64,000 nt of DNA from Ureibacillus manganicus DSM 26584 (GTDB taxonomy: Bacteria; Bacillota; Bacilli; Bacillales_A; Planococcaceae): contig NZ_JPVN01000011.1 in NCBI RefSeq assembly GCF_000772945.1, positions 1 to 64,000 of the forward strand, given 5' to 3'. Shown piece by piece: positions 18,248 through 25,932 of the stretch (position 1 is the first letter of the stretch; every line of letters begins with the position of its first letter). Under the pieces are notes generated by a model, which did not search any database, was not told where the DNA came from, and saw only the letters and a list, made by a program, of their open reading frames with translations. The position numbers and the translations under genes were made by a program.

Positions 18248-18955
18248 ATGAATAATTTAAAAGTAATGAATATTTTAGCTGATGAAACTCGCTATCAAAT
18301 TTATCAATATGTACTACGAAACCAGAAACCATTCACTGTACAAGAAATTGCTGAACAATTCAACATACACCCAAATGTTGCAAGATTACACTTAACAAAA
18401 TTATGTGAAATAGGAATCGTTCAAGCAGAATTTGTGAAGTCAGGAAAAGGTGGTCGCCCTGGAAGAGTTTATAATGCAACTGAACAAGGAATAAATATTA
18501 GCTTTCCTAAAAGAGATCCCGAAAAATTGTTAAGTTGGACGCTTTCATATATTTCACAAATTGGCGATTCTGCAATTGAAAGTATAAAATCAATCAGTTA
18601 TGAAGATGGTTATAATGAGATGTCGTCATTATTAAATAAAACGAAGTTAAAAAACTCATTAACTTTTGAGGAAAAAATCGACTTATTATCCGAGGCAGCT
18701 AACCAAGTCGGATACATACCATCAATCATTGAAAAAGATGGTGTAAAACAAATTATTTTATCAATTTATAATTGTCCATTTATGAATCAATTACATGGAA
18801 ATGCACATGTTATTTGTGCATGTCATGAATCTTTTCTAAAAGGACAAATCGATGTATTGTTTCCAGACAGCAATATAATTCAAATTGATAGTATGTTAAA
18901 TAGTTGTGATAGCTGTAAATATAAAATAAATATAAAAGTTTCGCATAAATATTAA
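18248..18955 (+). CDS. HTH regulator with C-terminal Cys cluster (SufR/COG2345-like)
   Basis: A 235-residue transcription factor. The N-terminal winged helix (residues 1-75) has the DETRYQIYQYVL start of DeoR/ArsR-like helices and FTVQEIAEQFNIHPNVARLHL as recognition region, plus a basic wing GKGGRPGRVY. The C-terminal half contains Cys176 in YNCPF, CACHESF, and CDSCKY, a layout like the Fe-S-binding domain of SufR-type regulators (inference). A cluster or metal sensor is plausible; the target is unknown. RBS TGAGGTGAATT. It is divergent from comGA and upstream of yqgY. Confidence 0.72.
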   Translation: MNNLKVMNILADETRYQIYQYVLRNQKPFTVQEIAEQFNIHPNVARLHLTKLCEIGIVQAEFVKSGKGGRPGRVYNATEQGINISFPKRDPEKLLSWTLSYISQIGDSAIESIKSISYEDGYNEMSSLLNKTKLKNSLTFEEKIDLLSEAANQVGYIPSIIEKDGVKQIILSIYNCPFMNQLHGNAHVICACHESFLKGQIDVLFPDSNIIQIDSMLNSCDSCKYKINIKVSHKY

Positions 18956-19071
18956 TAATTTCCACTTGATTGTCACAAACTATTGAAAGTATGAGTTTAC
19001 ATTATTGTTCAAAATCATTTATAATAAAACGTGAGATAATTGTGTCGCATGGCAAAAGGAGGGGATTCTTC

Positions 19072-19314
19072 ATGGCTAACATGTATAAAGTTATGGCTTG
19101 GTTTACAGGTATATTTGCCGTTTTCTTCTATCTCGGAGATATGAATGAGATTTCGCTATTATTTATAGGTAATACTGGATTATTTTTATTATTAGGCTTC
19201 TTAAACCTTTCTGAAAGAATGTACATGTATATTTTCGGAGCATATTTAACAGTCTTCTGGGCAGGATTTACGTACTATACAACGTTCATTCACATGCCTG
19301 GTGGAGGTCACTAA
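19072..19314 (+). CDS. yqgY: DUF2626 small membrane protein YqgY
   Basis: An 80-residue protein with two or three hydrophobic helices and a conserved MANMYKVMAWFTGIFAVFF start, belonging to the DUF2626 family, ending in HMPGGGH. The function is unknown. The ATG is chosen because AAAAGGAGGGG lies just upstream. The frame is open further 5' but without family similarity. It keeps its B. subtilis place beside yqgX. Confidence 0.88.
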   Translation: MANMYKVMAWFTGIFAVFFYLGDMNEISLLFIGNTGLFLLLGFLNLSERMYMYIFGAYLTVFWAGFTYYTTFIHMPGGGH

Positions 19315-19326
19315 ATCTCATAACTA

Positions 19327-19360
19327 AAACACCGTTTGCTTAAATGCAAACGGTGTTTTT
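19327..19360. terminator. Terminator between yqgY and yqgX
   Basis: Arms AACACCGTTTGC and GCAAACGGTGTT around a 6-base loop, with T on the plus side and A/T-rich flank on the minus side. It serves the convergent genes yqgY and yqgX. Confidence 0.9.
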
Positions 19361-19369
19361 CCTTTTCAT

Positions 19370-20014
19370 CTAAAATCCATTTAAAAAAGGATTCATCTCC
19401 ATTTCAGCTTCAGGTGTAGTATAAGAGCCATGACCTGGATAAATAATGGTATTTTCTGGAAGTGTTAAAAGTTTTTCATGAATCGATTTTAATAACACTT
19501 CGTGAGAGCCTCCAATTAAATCTGTTCTTCCTATACTTCTCTCAAATAAAGTATCACCTACAACCGCAAAACCGTCATTCGGAAAAATATAAGAAATGCT
19601 ACCTGGAGAATGTCCCGGAGTAAATACTGCATTAAACTCAAATCCACCTATTTCAATCTTTTGTTCTTTACGAATAATATGCTGTTCATCGGGTAAATTA
19701 ACTATATAATTTGGAAGCTCAGCATATTTTCCAGAACCATTTTTCATTGGATCATTTAGCCATTTAACTTCTTTCTCGTGGACATAGAGTGGCAAATTAT
19801 ACTTATCTCTTATAGAATCCACCGCACCTATATGATCGAAATGTGTATGAGTTAAAAAAATTGCTAATGGTTTATACTGATTTGTATCGATTACCTTTAT
19901 TATTTTTGCTGCTTCTTCCCCTGGGTCAAAAATAATACATTCTTTTTCTTTGTTACTGACAATATAACAATTCGTTTGAACAGGACCTAATGAATATACT
20001 TTTACATTTAACAT
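19370..20014 (-). CDS. yqgX: Metallo-beta-lactamase-fold hydrolase (glyoxalase II type) YqgX
   Basis: A 214-residue metallohydrolase. The metal motif THTHFDHIGAVD is near residue 58, with further His in FTPGHSPGSISY, Asp in VVGDTLFERSIGRTDL, and C-terminal His in IIYPGHGSYTT. This is the set of the glyoxalase II branch, which cleaves thioester adducts such as S-lactoyl-thiols. In Bacillales the thiol would be bacillithiol (inference). RBS GAGGTGA. Single gene. Confidence 0.9.
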   Translation of the reverse strand: MLNVKVYSLGPVQTNCYIVSNKEKECIIFDPGEEAAKIIKVIDTNQYKPLAIFLTHTHFDHIGAVDSIRDKYNLPLYVHEKEVKWLNDPMKNGSGKYAELPNYIVNLPDEQHIIRKEQKIEIGGFEFNAVFTPGHSPGSISYIFPNDGFAVVGDTLFERSIGRTDLIGGSHEVLLKSIHEKLLTLPENTIIYPGHGSYTTPEAEMEMNPFLNGF

Positions 20015-20181
20015 TTATATCACCTCTTCAAATAGTATACTGTTGTCTGGGAAAAATTACAGCAACTGTTCATATAAACGTCAAGATTAGTTCTCGACAA
20101 AACTATTTTGTTGCTTTACAATAAGAATGAATATTGTCTACCGACATTCATTTTCTGATGTCGAAAGGAGTGTCTAGTTTA

Positions 20182-20361
20182 ATGAACTTATTAATGGTTA
20201 TTTTTGCTTTAATCGCAGTTTTATCTCTAGTAAGCGCATTTAAGTCAATTCGTAACAAGAATGTACTTGCGCTAATTTTCGGTATCGCTTCATTTGCGAT
20301 TTTTGGATGGTTTACAGTAATGACTGTTTTAAACCAAGGCTATCCACCAACATTACACTAA
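20182..20361 (+). CDS. yqgW: DUF2759 small membrane protein YqgW
   Basis: A 59-residue protein with two hydrophobic helices joined by a short basic loop (SIRNKN) and the terminal sequence VLNQGYPPTLH typical of DUF2759. No function is known. GAAAGGAG sits 11 bases before the chosen ATG. An upstream in-frame extension of 16 codons covers the RBS and is rejected. Confidence 0.85.
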   Translation: MNLLMVIFALIAVLSLVSAFKSIRNKNVLALIFGIASFAIFGWFTVMTVLNQGYPPTLH

Positions 20362-20374
20362 TTATAGAAAAAAA

Positions 20375-20407
20375 GGACGTCTCAATCTAATTGAGTCGTC
20401 CTTTTTT
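20375..20407 (+). terminator. Terminator of yqgW
   Basis: Arms GGACGTCTCAA and TTGAGTCGTCC with one mismatch, followed by six T. Confidence 0.88.
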
Positions 20408-20433
20408 CTTTTCCATCATTTTCATAAAATAAA

Positions 20434-20462
20434 CTGCGACTTGTTATCAAAACAAGTCGCAG
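20434..20462 (-). terminator. Terminator of the LTA-synthase-like gene
   Basis: Perfect 12-bp arms CTGCGACTTGTT/AACAAGTCGCAG with a 5-base loop, followed on the minus strand by TTTATTTTAT, immediately after the gene. Confidence 0.85.
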
Positions 20463-20468
20463 TCTATA

Positions 20469-22367
20469 TTATTGCACAGCATCTTTCTGTAAATTACCTG
20501 TCATTTCGTCATAAAAACGGAGCAAATCTCCATTAATAATTTTATCTGAGTAACTTAATTCAACTTGCGCACGATCTATATAAGGTTGACACGCTGCAAT
20601 GTCTACTTCCTCACCTGATGGACGCTCAAAACACGTTTCACCAGCAAAGATAAGTTCATCTGTTACAAATCGACCATCGCGGAATATAACAAATTCTTCG
20701 TGCTCCTCAGAGAATAGATCTGCACCTAATTGCATGTCATTCGAAGTATCAATTCCTAGTAAATGGAGAACTGTAGGTCGAATATCAATTTGTCCTGCAG
20801 TTTCATCAACTACTTTCCCATCTCCTGAACCAGGAATATGGATAAATAATGGAACTGATTGTAATAATGCACTATCGTAAGCTGTAATTTCCTCTTTATC
20901 TAAGTACATTGCCATTGCTTTATTATGGTTTTCAGAGATACCGTAATGGTCTCCATACATAACAATGATTGAGTTTTCATATAACCCTTTTTCTTTTAAT
21001 TGTTCGAATAGTACTTTAATCGATTCATCTAAGTAACGAACTGTTTGGAAGTAACGATTTAATGTACCGGAATTAGATGTATATTCAGGTATCATCTTAT
21101 CATCTTCATTTAAATAGAACGGGTAGTGGTTCGTTAACGTAATCAGACGAGAATAAAAAGGCTGTGGCATTTCTGTCATCAGTTCTACGGATTGCTCAGC
21201 AAATGGAATATCTTTTAGTCCCCAGTTCACTGAATTTTCATCTGTTACTGAATAAGAATTTACATCATAGAATTTATCTATATTAAGAGCTTTGTACATC
21301 ATATCTCGATTCCAGAATGAATCGTTGTTAGAGTGCATTACATTTGTAAAATACCCGTTGTTTCCAAGGCGTTCAGCCATGGAATTATAAGTATTACCAC
21401 CATGGGTAAAGAATACTGCCCCACGACCTAATCCGAATAATGAATTCTCAACGATGAATTCGGAATCACTCGTTTTTCCTAAGCTTGTTTGGTGATAGAA
21501 ATCATTGAAATAGTAAGTATCTTTGTCATTTGTTAGGGAATTTAAAAATGGAGTTACAACTTCACCATTCATTTCATTATTAATAACAAAATTTTGCAAT
21601 GACTCTAACTGAACTAAAATCACATTACGACCTGCGTACTTCCCAAACATTTCTTCGTTTGGTGAAGCTTGATTTGCCTGAACATAGTTGTCTATTTCAA
21701 CAAGCTCACTACCGTTTGCAAGTGCACGTTGAGCTGACGATTTCGACTGAATATAAAAATCATATAAGTGATAATTATATGTCCCAATGTTTTTCACAAG
21801 TATTTCACGATCAAAACTACGAGTTAAAAGCTGAGGTCTTTCAGTTTCAGCTAATCCTAAGTTTAAGAACGCTATTGCCAATGCGATTACAAAATATGCA
21901 CGTCGAACATTTTTTCGAATTGCAATTTTGTTATCCAATTGAGGAATAAAAATCATAGCAATAATTAATACTAAAACATCAATGAAGAATAAAAAGTCAT
22001 ACCAATTTACAATTTCTGTAATCGAAGATCCTAATTGACCAACATTATCTGTTTGGAATAATACCGGCAAAGTAATAAAGTCGTTATAAAAACGGTAAAA
22101 AGCTACGTTTGCATAAAGTACAATCGAAAGTAAAGTACTTACAATTATTAAATAACTATTTTTAACCTTTGGCGAGTTGAAGAACAATGATATTCCATAA
22201 ACAAATAGTAAAAAGCTTAAAGGATTTATAATTAAAATAAATTCTTGCATTGCATTTTCAATGTCAATTTCAAAACTTGTATGGTAGGTGATTGCTGTTT
22301 TAACCCAAGTAGCAATTATCGCTATTAGCAAAATGGAATGTTTTGGCCATTTTGTTGACTTCATCAT
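20469..22367 (-). CDS. yqgS: Lipoteichoic acid synthase family protein (YqgS-like)
   Basis: A 632-residue membrane enzyme of the LtaS family, which polymerises glycerol phosphate from phosphatidylglycerol outside the membrane. Five N-terminal helices (about residues 10-190) precede an extracellular sulfatase-fold domain. Metal and catalytic residues are visible: Glu in VQLESLQNF, the nucleophile Thr in LGKTSDSEF, VMYGDHYGISE with Asp/His, and NHYPFYL. Position beside yqgW matches B. subtilis YqgS, which is a minor LTA synthase. Whether this is the main or a minor enzyme here is unknown. MM at the start leaves a one-codon ambiguity. Confidence 0.92.
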   Translation of the reverse strand: MMKSTKWPKHSILLIAIIATWVKTAITYHTSFEIDIENAMQEFILIINPLSFLLFVYGISLFFNSPKVKNSYLIIVSTLLSIVLYANVAFYRFYNDFITLPVLFQTDNVGQLGSSITEIVNWYDFLFFIDVLVLIIAMIFIPQLDNKIAIRKNVRRAYFVIALAIAFLNLGLAETERPQLLTRSFDREILVKNIGTYNYHLYDFYIQSKSSAQRALANGSELVEIDNYVQANQASPNEEMFGKYAGRNVILVQLESLQNFVINNEMNGEVVTPFLNSLTNDKDTYYFNDFYHQTSLGKTSDSEFIVENSLFGLGRGAVFFTHGGNTYNSMAERLGNNGYFTNVMHSNNDSFWNRDMMYKALNIDKFYDVNSYSVTDENSVNWGLKDIPFAEQSVELMTEMPQPFYSRLITLTNHYPFYLNEDDKMIPEYTSNSGTLNRYFQTVRYLDESIKVLFEQLKEKGLYENSIIVMYGDHYGISENHNKAMAMYLDKEEITAYDSALLQSVPLFIHIPGSGDGKVVDETAGQIDIRPTVLHLLGIDTSNDMQLGADLFSEEHEEFVIFRDGRFVTDELIFAGETCFERPSGEEVDIAACQPYIDRAQVELSYSDKIINGDLLRFYDEMTGNLQKDAVQ

Positions 22368-22763
22368 TCCTAATCATCCTTTCTAGTATTTAAGATAAAA
22401 ATTTCACAGATTTCAAAAAAATTTTACATTAATTTAACATTCATCCCGAGAGACAAAGATTATCATAATATTTTTTTCGCTATATTGCAATAGGTTTAGG
22501 ATTACACGCAATATGCTGAAAATTAGAATATTCAAGATGTTTTTTACAATTCCCACATATAATATTTACGTTCTTTTAATAAAAAGGTTCCCTTCGAAAG
22601 ACACAGTTCAATCAAAATACGTTGAACTGATGTTCTTCCCTAAGTGGAATTCAAAAACACATTATAATTTTTTATCTACCAAAAAGAAAACAGTGATTTC
22701 ATATCACTGTTTTCTAATATACTAACCAAAAAGAATCACTTCTAATTTGAATGGTCACATTAT
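22368..22763. other. Intergenic region with yqgQ-yqgN terminator
   Basis: 396 AT-rich bases between convergently ending or spaced minus-strand genes. The left end is the promoter region of the LTA-synthase-like gene. Around 22686-22714 there is a perfect 12-bp hairpin (GAAAACAGTGAT and complement) with a T run on the minus strand. A 70-codon plus-strand frame in the middle has no RBS and low-complexity composition and is not called. Confidence 0.6.
22686..22714 (-). terminator. Terminator of yqgN-yqgQ
   Basis: Perfect 12-bp arms with a 5-base loop, followed by CTTTTTGG... on the minus strand, 50 bases after yqgQ. Confidence 0.82.
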
Positions 22764-22970
22764 TTAATTATTATTTTTTGTCTCAAGTTTTGTTACTTCG
22801 TGACGAATAATTAACAGTGCCGTTTGAAAATCCTTCACATCTAATACTTGCGCTTTATAAAGTTCTCGAATTTCATCTTCCATTAACATTAAATCACCAA
22901 TTCGATCCCCCGTATAAATAAACGTTCCATATTGTTTTAGTAAATCATATATATCAATCATTGATTTCAT
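22764..22970 (-). CDS. yqgQ: DUF910 family protein YqgQ
   Basis: A 68-residue acidic helical protein of the YqgQ/DUF910 family (a small three-helix fold). It shows IYDLLKQYGTFIYTGDRIGD and the following MEDEIRELYKAQVL, matching the B. subtilis YqgQ layout. The function is unknown. The start is chosen from GGAG followed by ATG; it overlaps yqgN by 17 bases. The longer open frame lies inside yqgN. Confidence 0.88.
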   Translation of the reverse strand: MKSMIDIYDLLKQYGTFIYTGDRIGDLMLMEDEIRELYKAQVLDVKDFQTALLIIRHEVTKLETKNNN

Positions 22971-23553
22971 TTGAGAGCTCCTTTCGATTGGACGAACAAG
23001 CAATCCTGCTTTTTTCAGAAATGATAATATCAACAGGAACATCATGTGATTCTCGTGGTACTTCTTTTCTAATTTGTAAATCAAATGCTAAAGAAATAAG
23101 TGTCCCTGTATAATTTACAAGATAGCGATCATAATATCCACCACCAAAACCGACACGATATCCGTTTAGATCATATACAACACCTGGGACAATAATTACA
23201 TCTATTTCATCGGAATTTCTTAGGATGGTTTTCTCTGGAATAGGCTCTCGTAAATTCATATAAACAGTTTCAAGTTGGTCAAAATTTTGTATTTCATAGA
23301 ACTGCATTGAACGGTCAATTGGTGAACATTTTGGTACAACAACTTTTTTCTTTCTTTCCCATAGCTTTTCTATTAACGAGTATGTATCTACTTCAGGTCT
23401 GTTAGATAAAGTAATTGCAATTGTTTGAGCGTTTTGTATAGCAGTTTCCAACAAGAGCTTCTCTATAATAATCTTTGATAACTCAAAATATTGCACGTCT
23501 GTTAGTTGTGTTAAATTTGACATAACAAGTTTACGCAGTTCTTTCTTGTCCAT
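22954..23553 (-). CDS. yqgN: 5-formyltetrahydrofolate cyclo-ligase
   Basis: A 199-residue enzyme converting 5-formyl-THF to 5,10-methenyl-THF with ATP. N-terminal KKELRKLVMSNL, the middle block FYEI, and the signature IIVPGVVYDLNGYRVGFGGGYYDRYL near residue 120 are all present. It recycles the folate by-product that inhibits glycine-metabolising enzymes such as serine hydroxymethyltransferase, which fits the nearby gcv genes functionally. Overlaps yqgQ; both probably one transcript. Confidence 0.95.
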   Translation of the reverse strand: MDKKELRKLVMSNLTQLTDVQYFELSKIIIEKLLLETAIQNAQTIAITLSNRPEVDTYSLIEKLWERKKKVVVPKCSPIDRSMQFYEIQNFDQLETVYMNLREPIPEKTILRNSDEIDVIIVPGVVYDLNGYRVGFGGGYYDRYLVNYTGTLISLAFDLQIRKEVPRESHDVPVDIIISEKSRIACSSNRKELSNEIND

Positions 23554-23585
23554 TTGAAAACTACCCCTTTTTTATGTATATAAAA

Positions 23586-23615
23586 CAAAAAGCCAAAACC
23601 TTGAGTGGTTTTGGC
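23586..23615 (-). terminator. Terminator of rpmG
   Basis: Arms GCCAAAACC/GGTTTTGGC with a 6-base loop, then TTTTTG on the minus strand, just after rpmG. Confidence 0.85.
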
Positions 23616-23629
23616 AATGACGCAAAAAC

Positions 23630-23779
23630 TTATTTTGTTTCGCGGTGAAGAGTAACTTTCTTCTCGCGTGAGCAGTATTTTTTAAGTTCAAGACGTTCTG
23701 GATTATTACGTTTGTTCTTTTTAGAAATGTAATTACGTTCACCGCAATCAGTGCAAGCTAATGTAATGTTTACGCGCAT
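23630..23779 (-). CDS. rpmG: 50S ribosomal protein L33
   Basis: A 49-residue protein reading [20 protein letters not shown] at the start and ending [10 protein letters not shown]. It has CTDC and a single later Cys in KKYCSREK. B. subtilis keeps L33 paralogues, the zinc-binding form having two CxxC motifs; here only the first CxxC is complete, so this resembles a paralogue with reduced zinc binding. Two ATG codons in tandem; the second is taken. RBS GGGAGGG. Confidence 0.95.
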   Translation of the reverse strand: MRVNITLACTDCGERNYISKKNKRNNPERLELKKYCSREKKVTLHRETK

Positions 23780-23940
23780 CATTAACCCTCCCACTCTATA
23801 TGAAAAGTTGTATTTATTTTGAGCATGATTTATACGACTTACCCATTATAACATAATCTAAAGAAAAATCTACTATGATTTATTATTAACTTTTCTTATG
23901 TTAAAATTATTTAAAACACATAATTAGTGGAGGAAGCAAA

Positions 23941-24384
23941 GTGGATTTTTCAATCATATTGTTGATAATAGGTATACTTTTAATGATTATATCATTTTTC
24001 ATAAAAGATACTTCAAAAAAAATCGAAAAAGATGTAGAAGAACTTTCTATTAGTATATACCAAGAAACAAATGCATTAAAAAGACGTTTAAAGGTTGTCG
24101 AAGAAGAATTACTGCTAGATTCTAGTTTTCATGTTAAGTCACCGACTAGTCCAAAAAAAGGCGCTTTAAATAGGAATAAACCCAATTTAACAGAACAAAT
24201 CATTTCTTCACAAGACCATAGTAAAAGTACGGTAAAAAAGTCCAAGCCTATTAATGAAATTCTTGTACGCCAAGTGATTGAACTTGATAAGCAAGGTTAT
24301 ACCTTTACTGAAATTAGTAAGTTGTCTACTTTATCTGAAGAACAGATTAGAGACATACTAAAAAATAGTGGAGGTAATAAATGA
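23941..24384 (+). CDS. Membrane-anchored coiled-coil protein with HTH-like C-terminus
   Basis: A 147-residue protein of unknown function. Residues 3-22 form a membrane helix. A charged coiled coil follows (about 27-60, KKIEKDVEELSI and ALKRRLKVVEEELLL), then a Ser/Lys-rich linker, then about 45 residues, VRQVIELDKQGYTFTEISK onward, resembling a sigma-factor or resolvase-type HTH. The GTG follows GGAGG. It overlaps the next gene by 4 bases (ATGA), so the two products are probably made together. Not recognised as a named gene. Confidence 0.75.
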   Translation: MDFSIILLIIGILLMIISFFIKDTSKKIEKDVEELSISIYQETNALKRRLKVVEEELLLDSSFHVKSPTSPKKGALNRNKPNLTEQIISSQDHSKSTVKKSKPINEILVRQVIELDKQGYTFTEISKLSTLSEEQIRDILKNSGGNK

Positions 24385-24881
24385 ACAGGTCCTCTATCCG
24401 AGCTTTTGGAATAGCTTGTTTTCTAATAGGTGCAAGTTTAGTTTTATTTGATAAATTTGGGAGTACAAAATCAGATAATAACGAAATAAAATATAAAGAA
24501 CAGATTTCAGTTTTACAACAACAATTAGAGAAGGCTAATGAACAAATTGCTTTACTAGAAAATTCGCAGCAAACTGACGGAACAGCGATTAAACCTTCCA
24601 ATGAGGTACAAGATGAAACAACAAATACTTCAAATGGCAAACCAGAAGCTACAAAAACATCTAATAACGCAGTTGAAGCAACACTACATATCTATTCAGG
24701 TTTAACCGCCTATGATATAGGTAAAAAACTCGAAGATTTAGGTATTGTAAAAAACGGCTTAGAATTGGAGCTATTTTTAGCGAAACCCGAATATGCAAAA
24801 TATATTCAAATTGGCCAATTTGAATTGAATTCATCCATGACAATTGAAGAAATTGCAAAAATTCTTACTGGTAAAAAATAG
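24381..24881 (+). CDS. Membrane protein with stand-alone MltG/YceG-type LysM-like domain
   Basis: A 166-residue protein. An N-terminal membrane helix (residues 6-24) is followed by a coiled coil rich in Gln and Glu (33-62), a low-complexity Thr/Asn linker, and a C-terminal domain (about 102-166, YSGLTAYDIGKKLEDLGIVK) that looks like the LysM-like N-terminal domain of the lytic transglycosylase MltG. The catalytic YceG domain is missing. It probably binds or positions at the wall without cutting (inference). Second gene of a two-gene operon ending at a terminator. Confidence 0.72.
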   Translation: MNRSSIRAFGIACFLIGASLVLFDKFGSTKSDNNEIKYKEQISVLQQQLEKANEQIALLENSQQTDGTAIKPSNEVQDETTNTSNGKPEATKTSNNAVEATLHIYSGLTAYDIGKKLEDLGIVKNGLELELFLAKPEYAKYIQIGQFELNSSMTIEEIAKILTGKK

Positions 24882-24903
24882 GTTAACACTTGCAAGTGTT
24901 AAC
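24882..24903. terminator. Terminator between the two-gene operon and the LysR gene
   Basis: 22-bp near-perfect inverted repeat (GTTAACACTT and complement) followed by TTATTTTTTC on the plus strand; the minus side has A/T. Both flanking genes converge here. Confidence 0.8.
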
Positions 24904-25791
24904 TTATTTTTTCTTAGCCTTGAAGTAGGTACGTATAAATTCTAAAAATTGTAATGTTACATCACTTAAATATCGACCATTAACGTAAGCAAGACCAATT
25001 TCTCTTTTACAATCTTTCGAATTAACACGAATAATCTTCAAATTATACTGGTCAAGCCCTTTAATTTTAGGAATTAATGAAACCCCTAACCCACTTTCAA
25101 CTAATCCTGCTACTGTATGTATTTCTTCCCCTTCAAAAGCTACATTCAATTTATAACCATTATTGTTAAATAACTCATCGACTGATTGTCTTAATGAATT
25201 TCCTTTTTTAATTGAAATAAACGGATATTCGGCGAATTCTTCAACACTAACTATTTTTTTAGCGATTAGCGGATGATTTTGTGGAACAATTAAGAAAAGT
25301 TCCTCATCCCAAAGCTTTTCCCAAACGACGTCCCTATTTGTATCTAAAGAAGATATTAAACAAAGATCTAATTCTCCATTCTCAAGCTTCTTCATTAGCA
25401 CACTTGAATTGCTTTGCGTTAACTGGAACTTCATATGTGGAAAAGGCTTCTTCACATGCGTCATTAACGAAGGTATCACTTGTAAACCAAGCGTATGCAT
25501 AAAACCTAAAGATACTTCCCCGAGTCCTGGGGCTACCATATTTTGAAGGTCTTCTTTTGCACGTTCATATTCTCTTAAAATGAATTCAGTTCGTTCTAAG
25601 AAAAACTTTCCGTATCGATTTAACTTAATGGAACGGCCATTACGATCAAACAATATGACCCCTAAATTTTCTTCCAAAAGTGAAATGGATTTACTTAATG
25701 CCGGTTGAGAGATGTGCAAAATTGCAGCTGCACGAGACATATTTTCATATTTTGCTACAGTTTGAAAATAAACAAGCGAAGTAAAATCCAT
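24904..25791 (-). CDS. LysR family transcriptional regulator (YybE-like)
   Basis: A 295-residue LysR regulator. N-terminal HTH (residues 1-60) MDFTSLVYFQTVAKYENMSR with the recognition helix SQPALSKSISLLEENLG, and a C-terminal periplasmic-binding-type effector domain (90-290). Divergent from a drug-type MFS transporter, an arrangement like B. subtilis yybE-yybF, so it probably controls that gene and itself from the shared interval. The inducer is unknown. Confidence 0.9.
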   Translation of the reverse strand: MDFTSLVYFQTVAKYENMSRAAAILHISQPALSKSISLLEENLGVILFDRNGRSIKLNRYGKFFLERTEFILREYERAKEDLQNMVAPGLGEVSLGFMHTLGLQVIPSLMTHVKKPFPHMKFQLTQSNSSVLMKKLENGELDLCLISSLDTNRDVVWEKLWDEELFLIVPQNHPLIAKKIVSVEEFAEYPFISIKKGNSLRQSVDELFNNNGYKLNVAFEGEEIHTVAGLVESGLGVSLIPKIKGLDQYNLKIIRVNSKDCKREIGLAYVNGRYLSDVTLQFLEFIRTYFKAKKK

Positions 25792-25801
25792 CTTCAGTCT
25801 C

Positions 25802-25822
25802 CTTATAACTTATTTTTATAAG
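25802..25822. promoter_or_regulatory. Likely LysR operator between divergent genes
   Basis: CTTATAA and TTATAAG separated by 7 bases form an interrupted palindrome with T-N11-A character, 11 bases upstream of the LysR start. A -10-like TATAAT at 25865-25870 with a weak -35 (TTTTCA, 18-base spacer) could serve the MFS gene. Confidence 0.55.
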
Positions 25823-25932
25823 ATGTATAAAAACAATCAATTTTCATTATATGATTTATCTTATTATAATAAACTCAGGCTCCATGTTCAAAAAAATGTC
25901 ATAAACTGACGATTAAAATGAGGCGAATCATC

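Noticed and set aside
22513-22725. 70-codon plus-strand frame after the LTA-synthase-like gene
   Set aside because: No RBS, low complexity, and it runs over a terminator hairpin.
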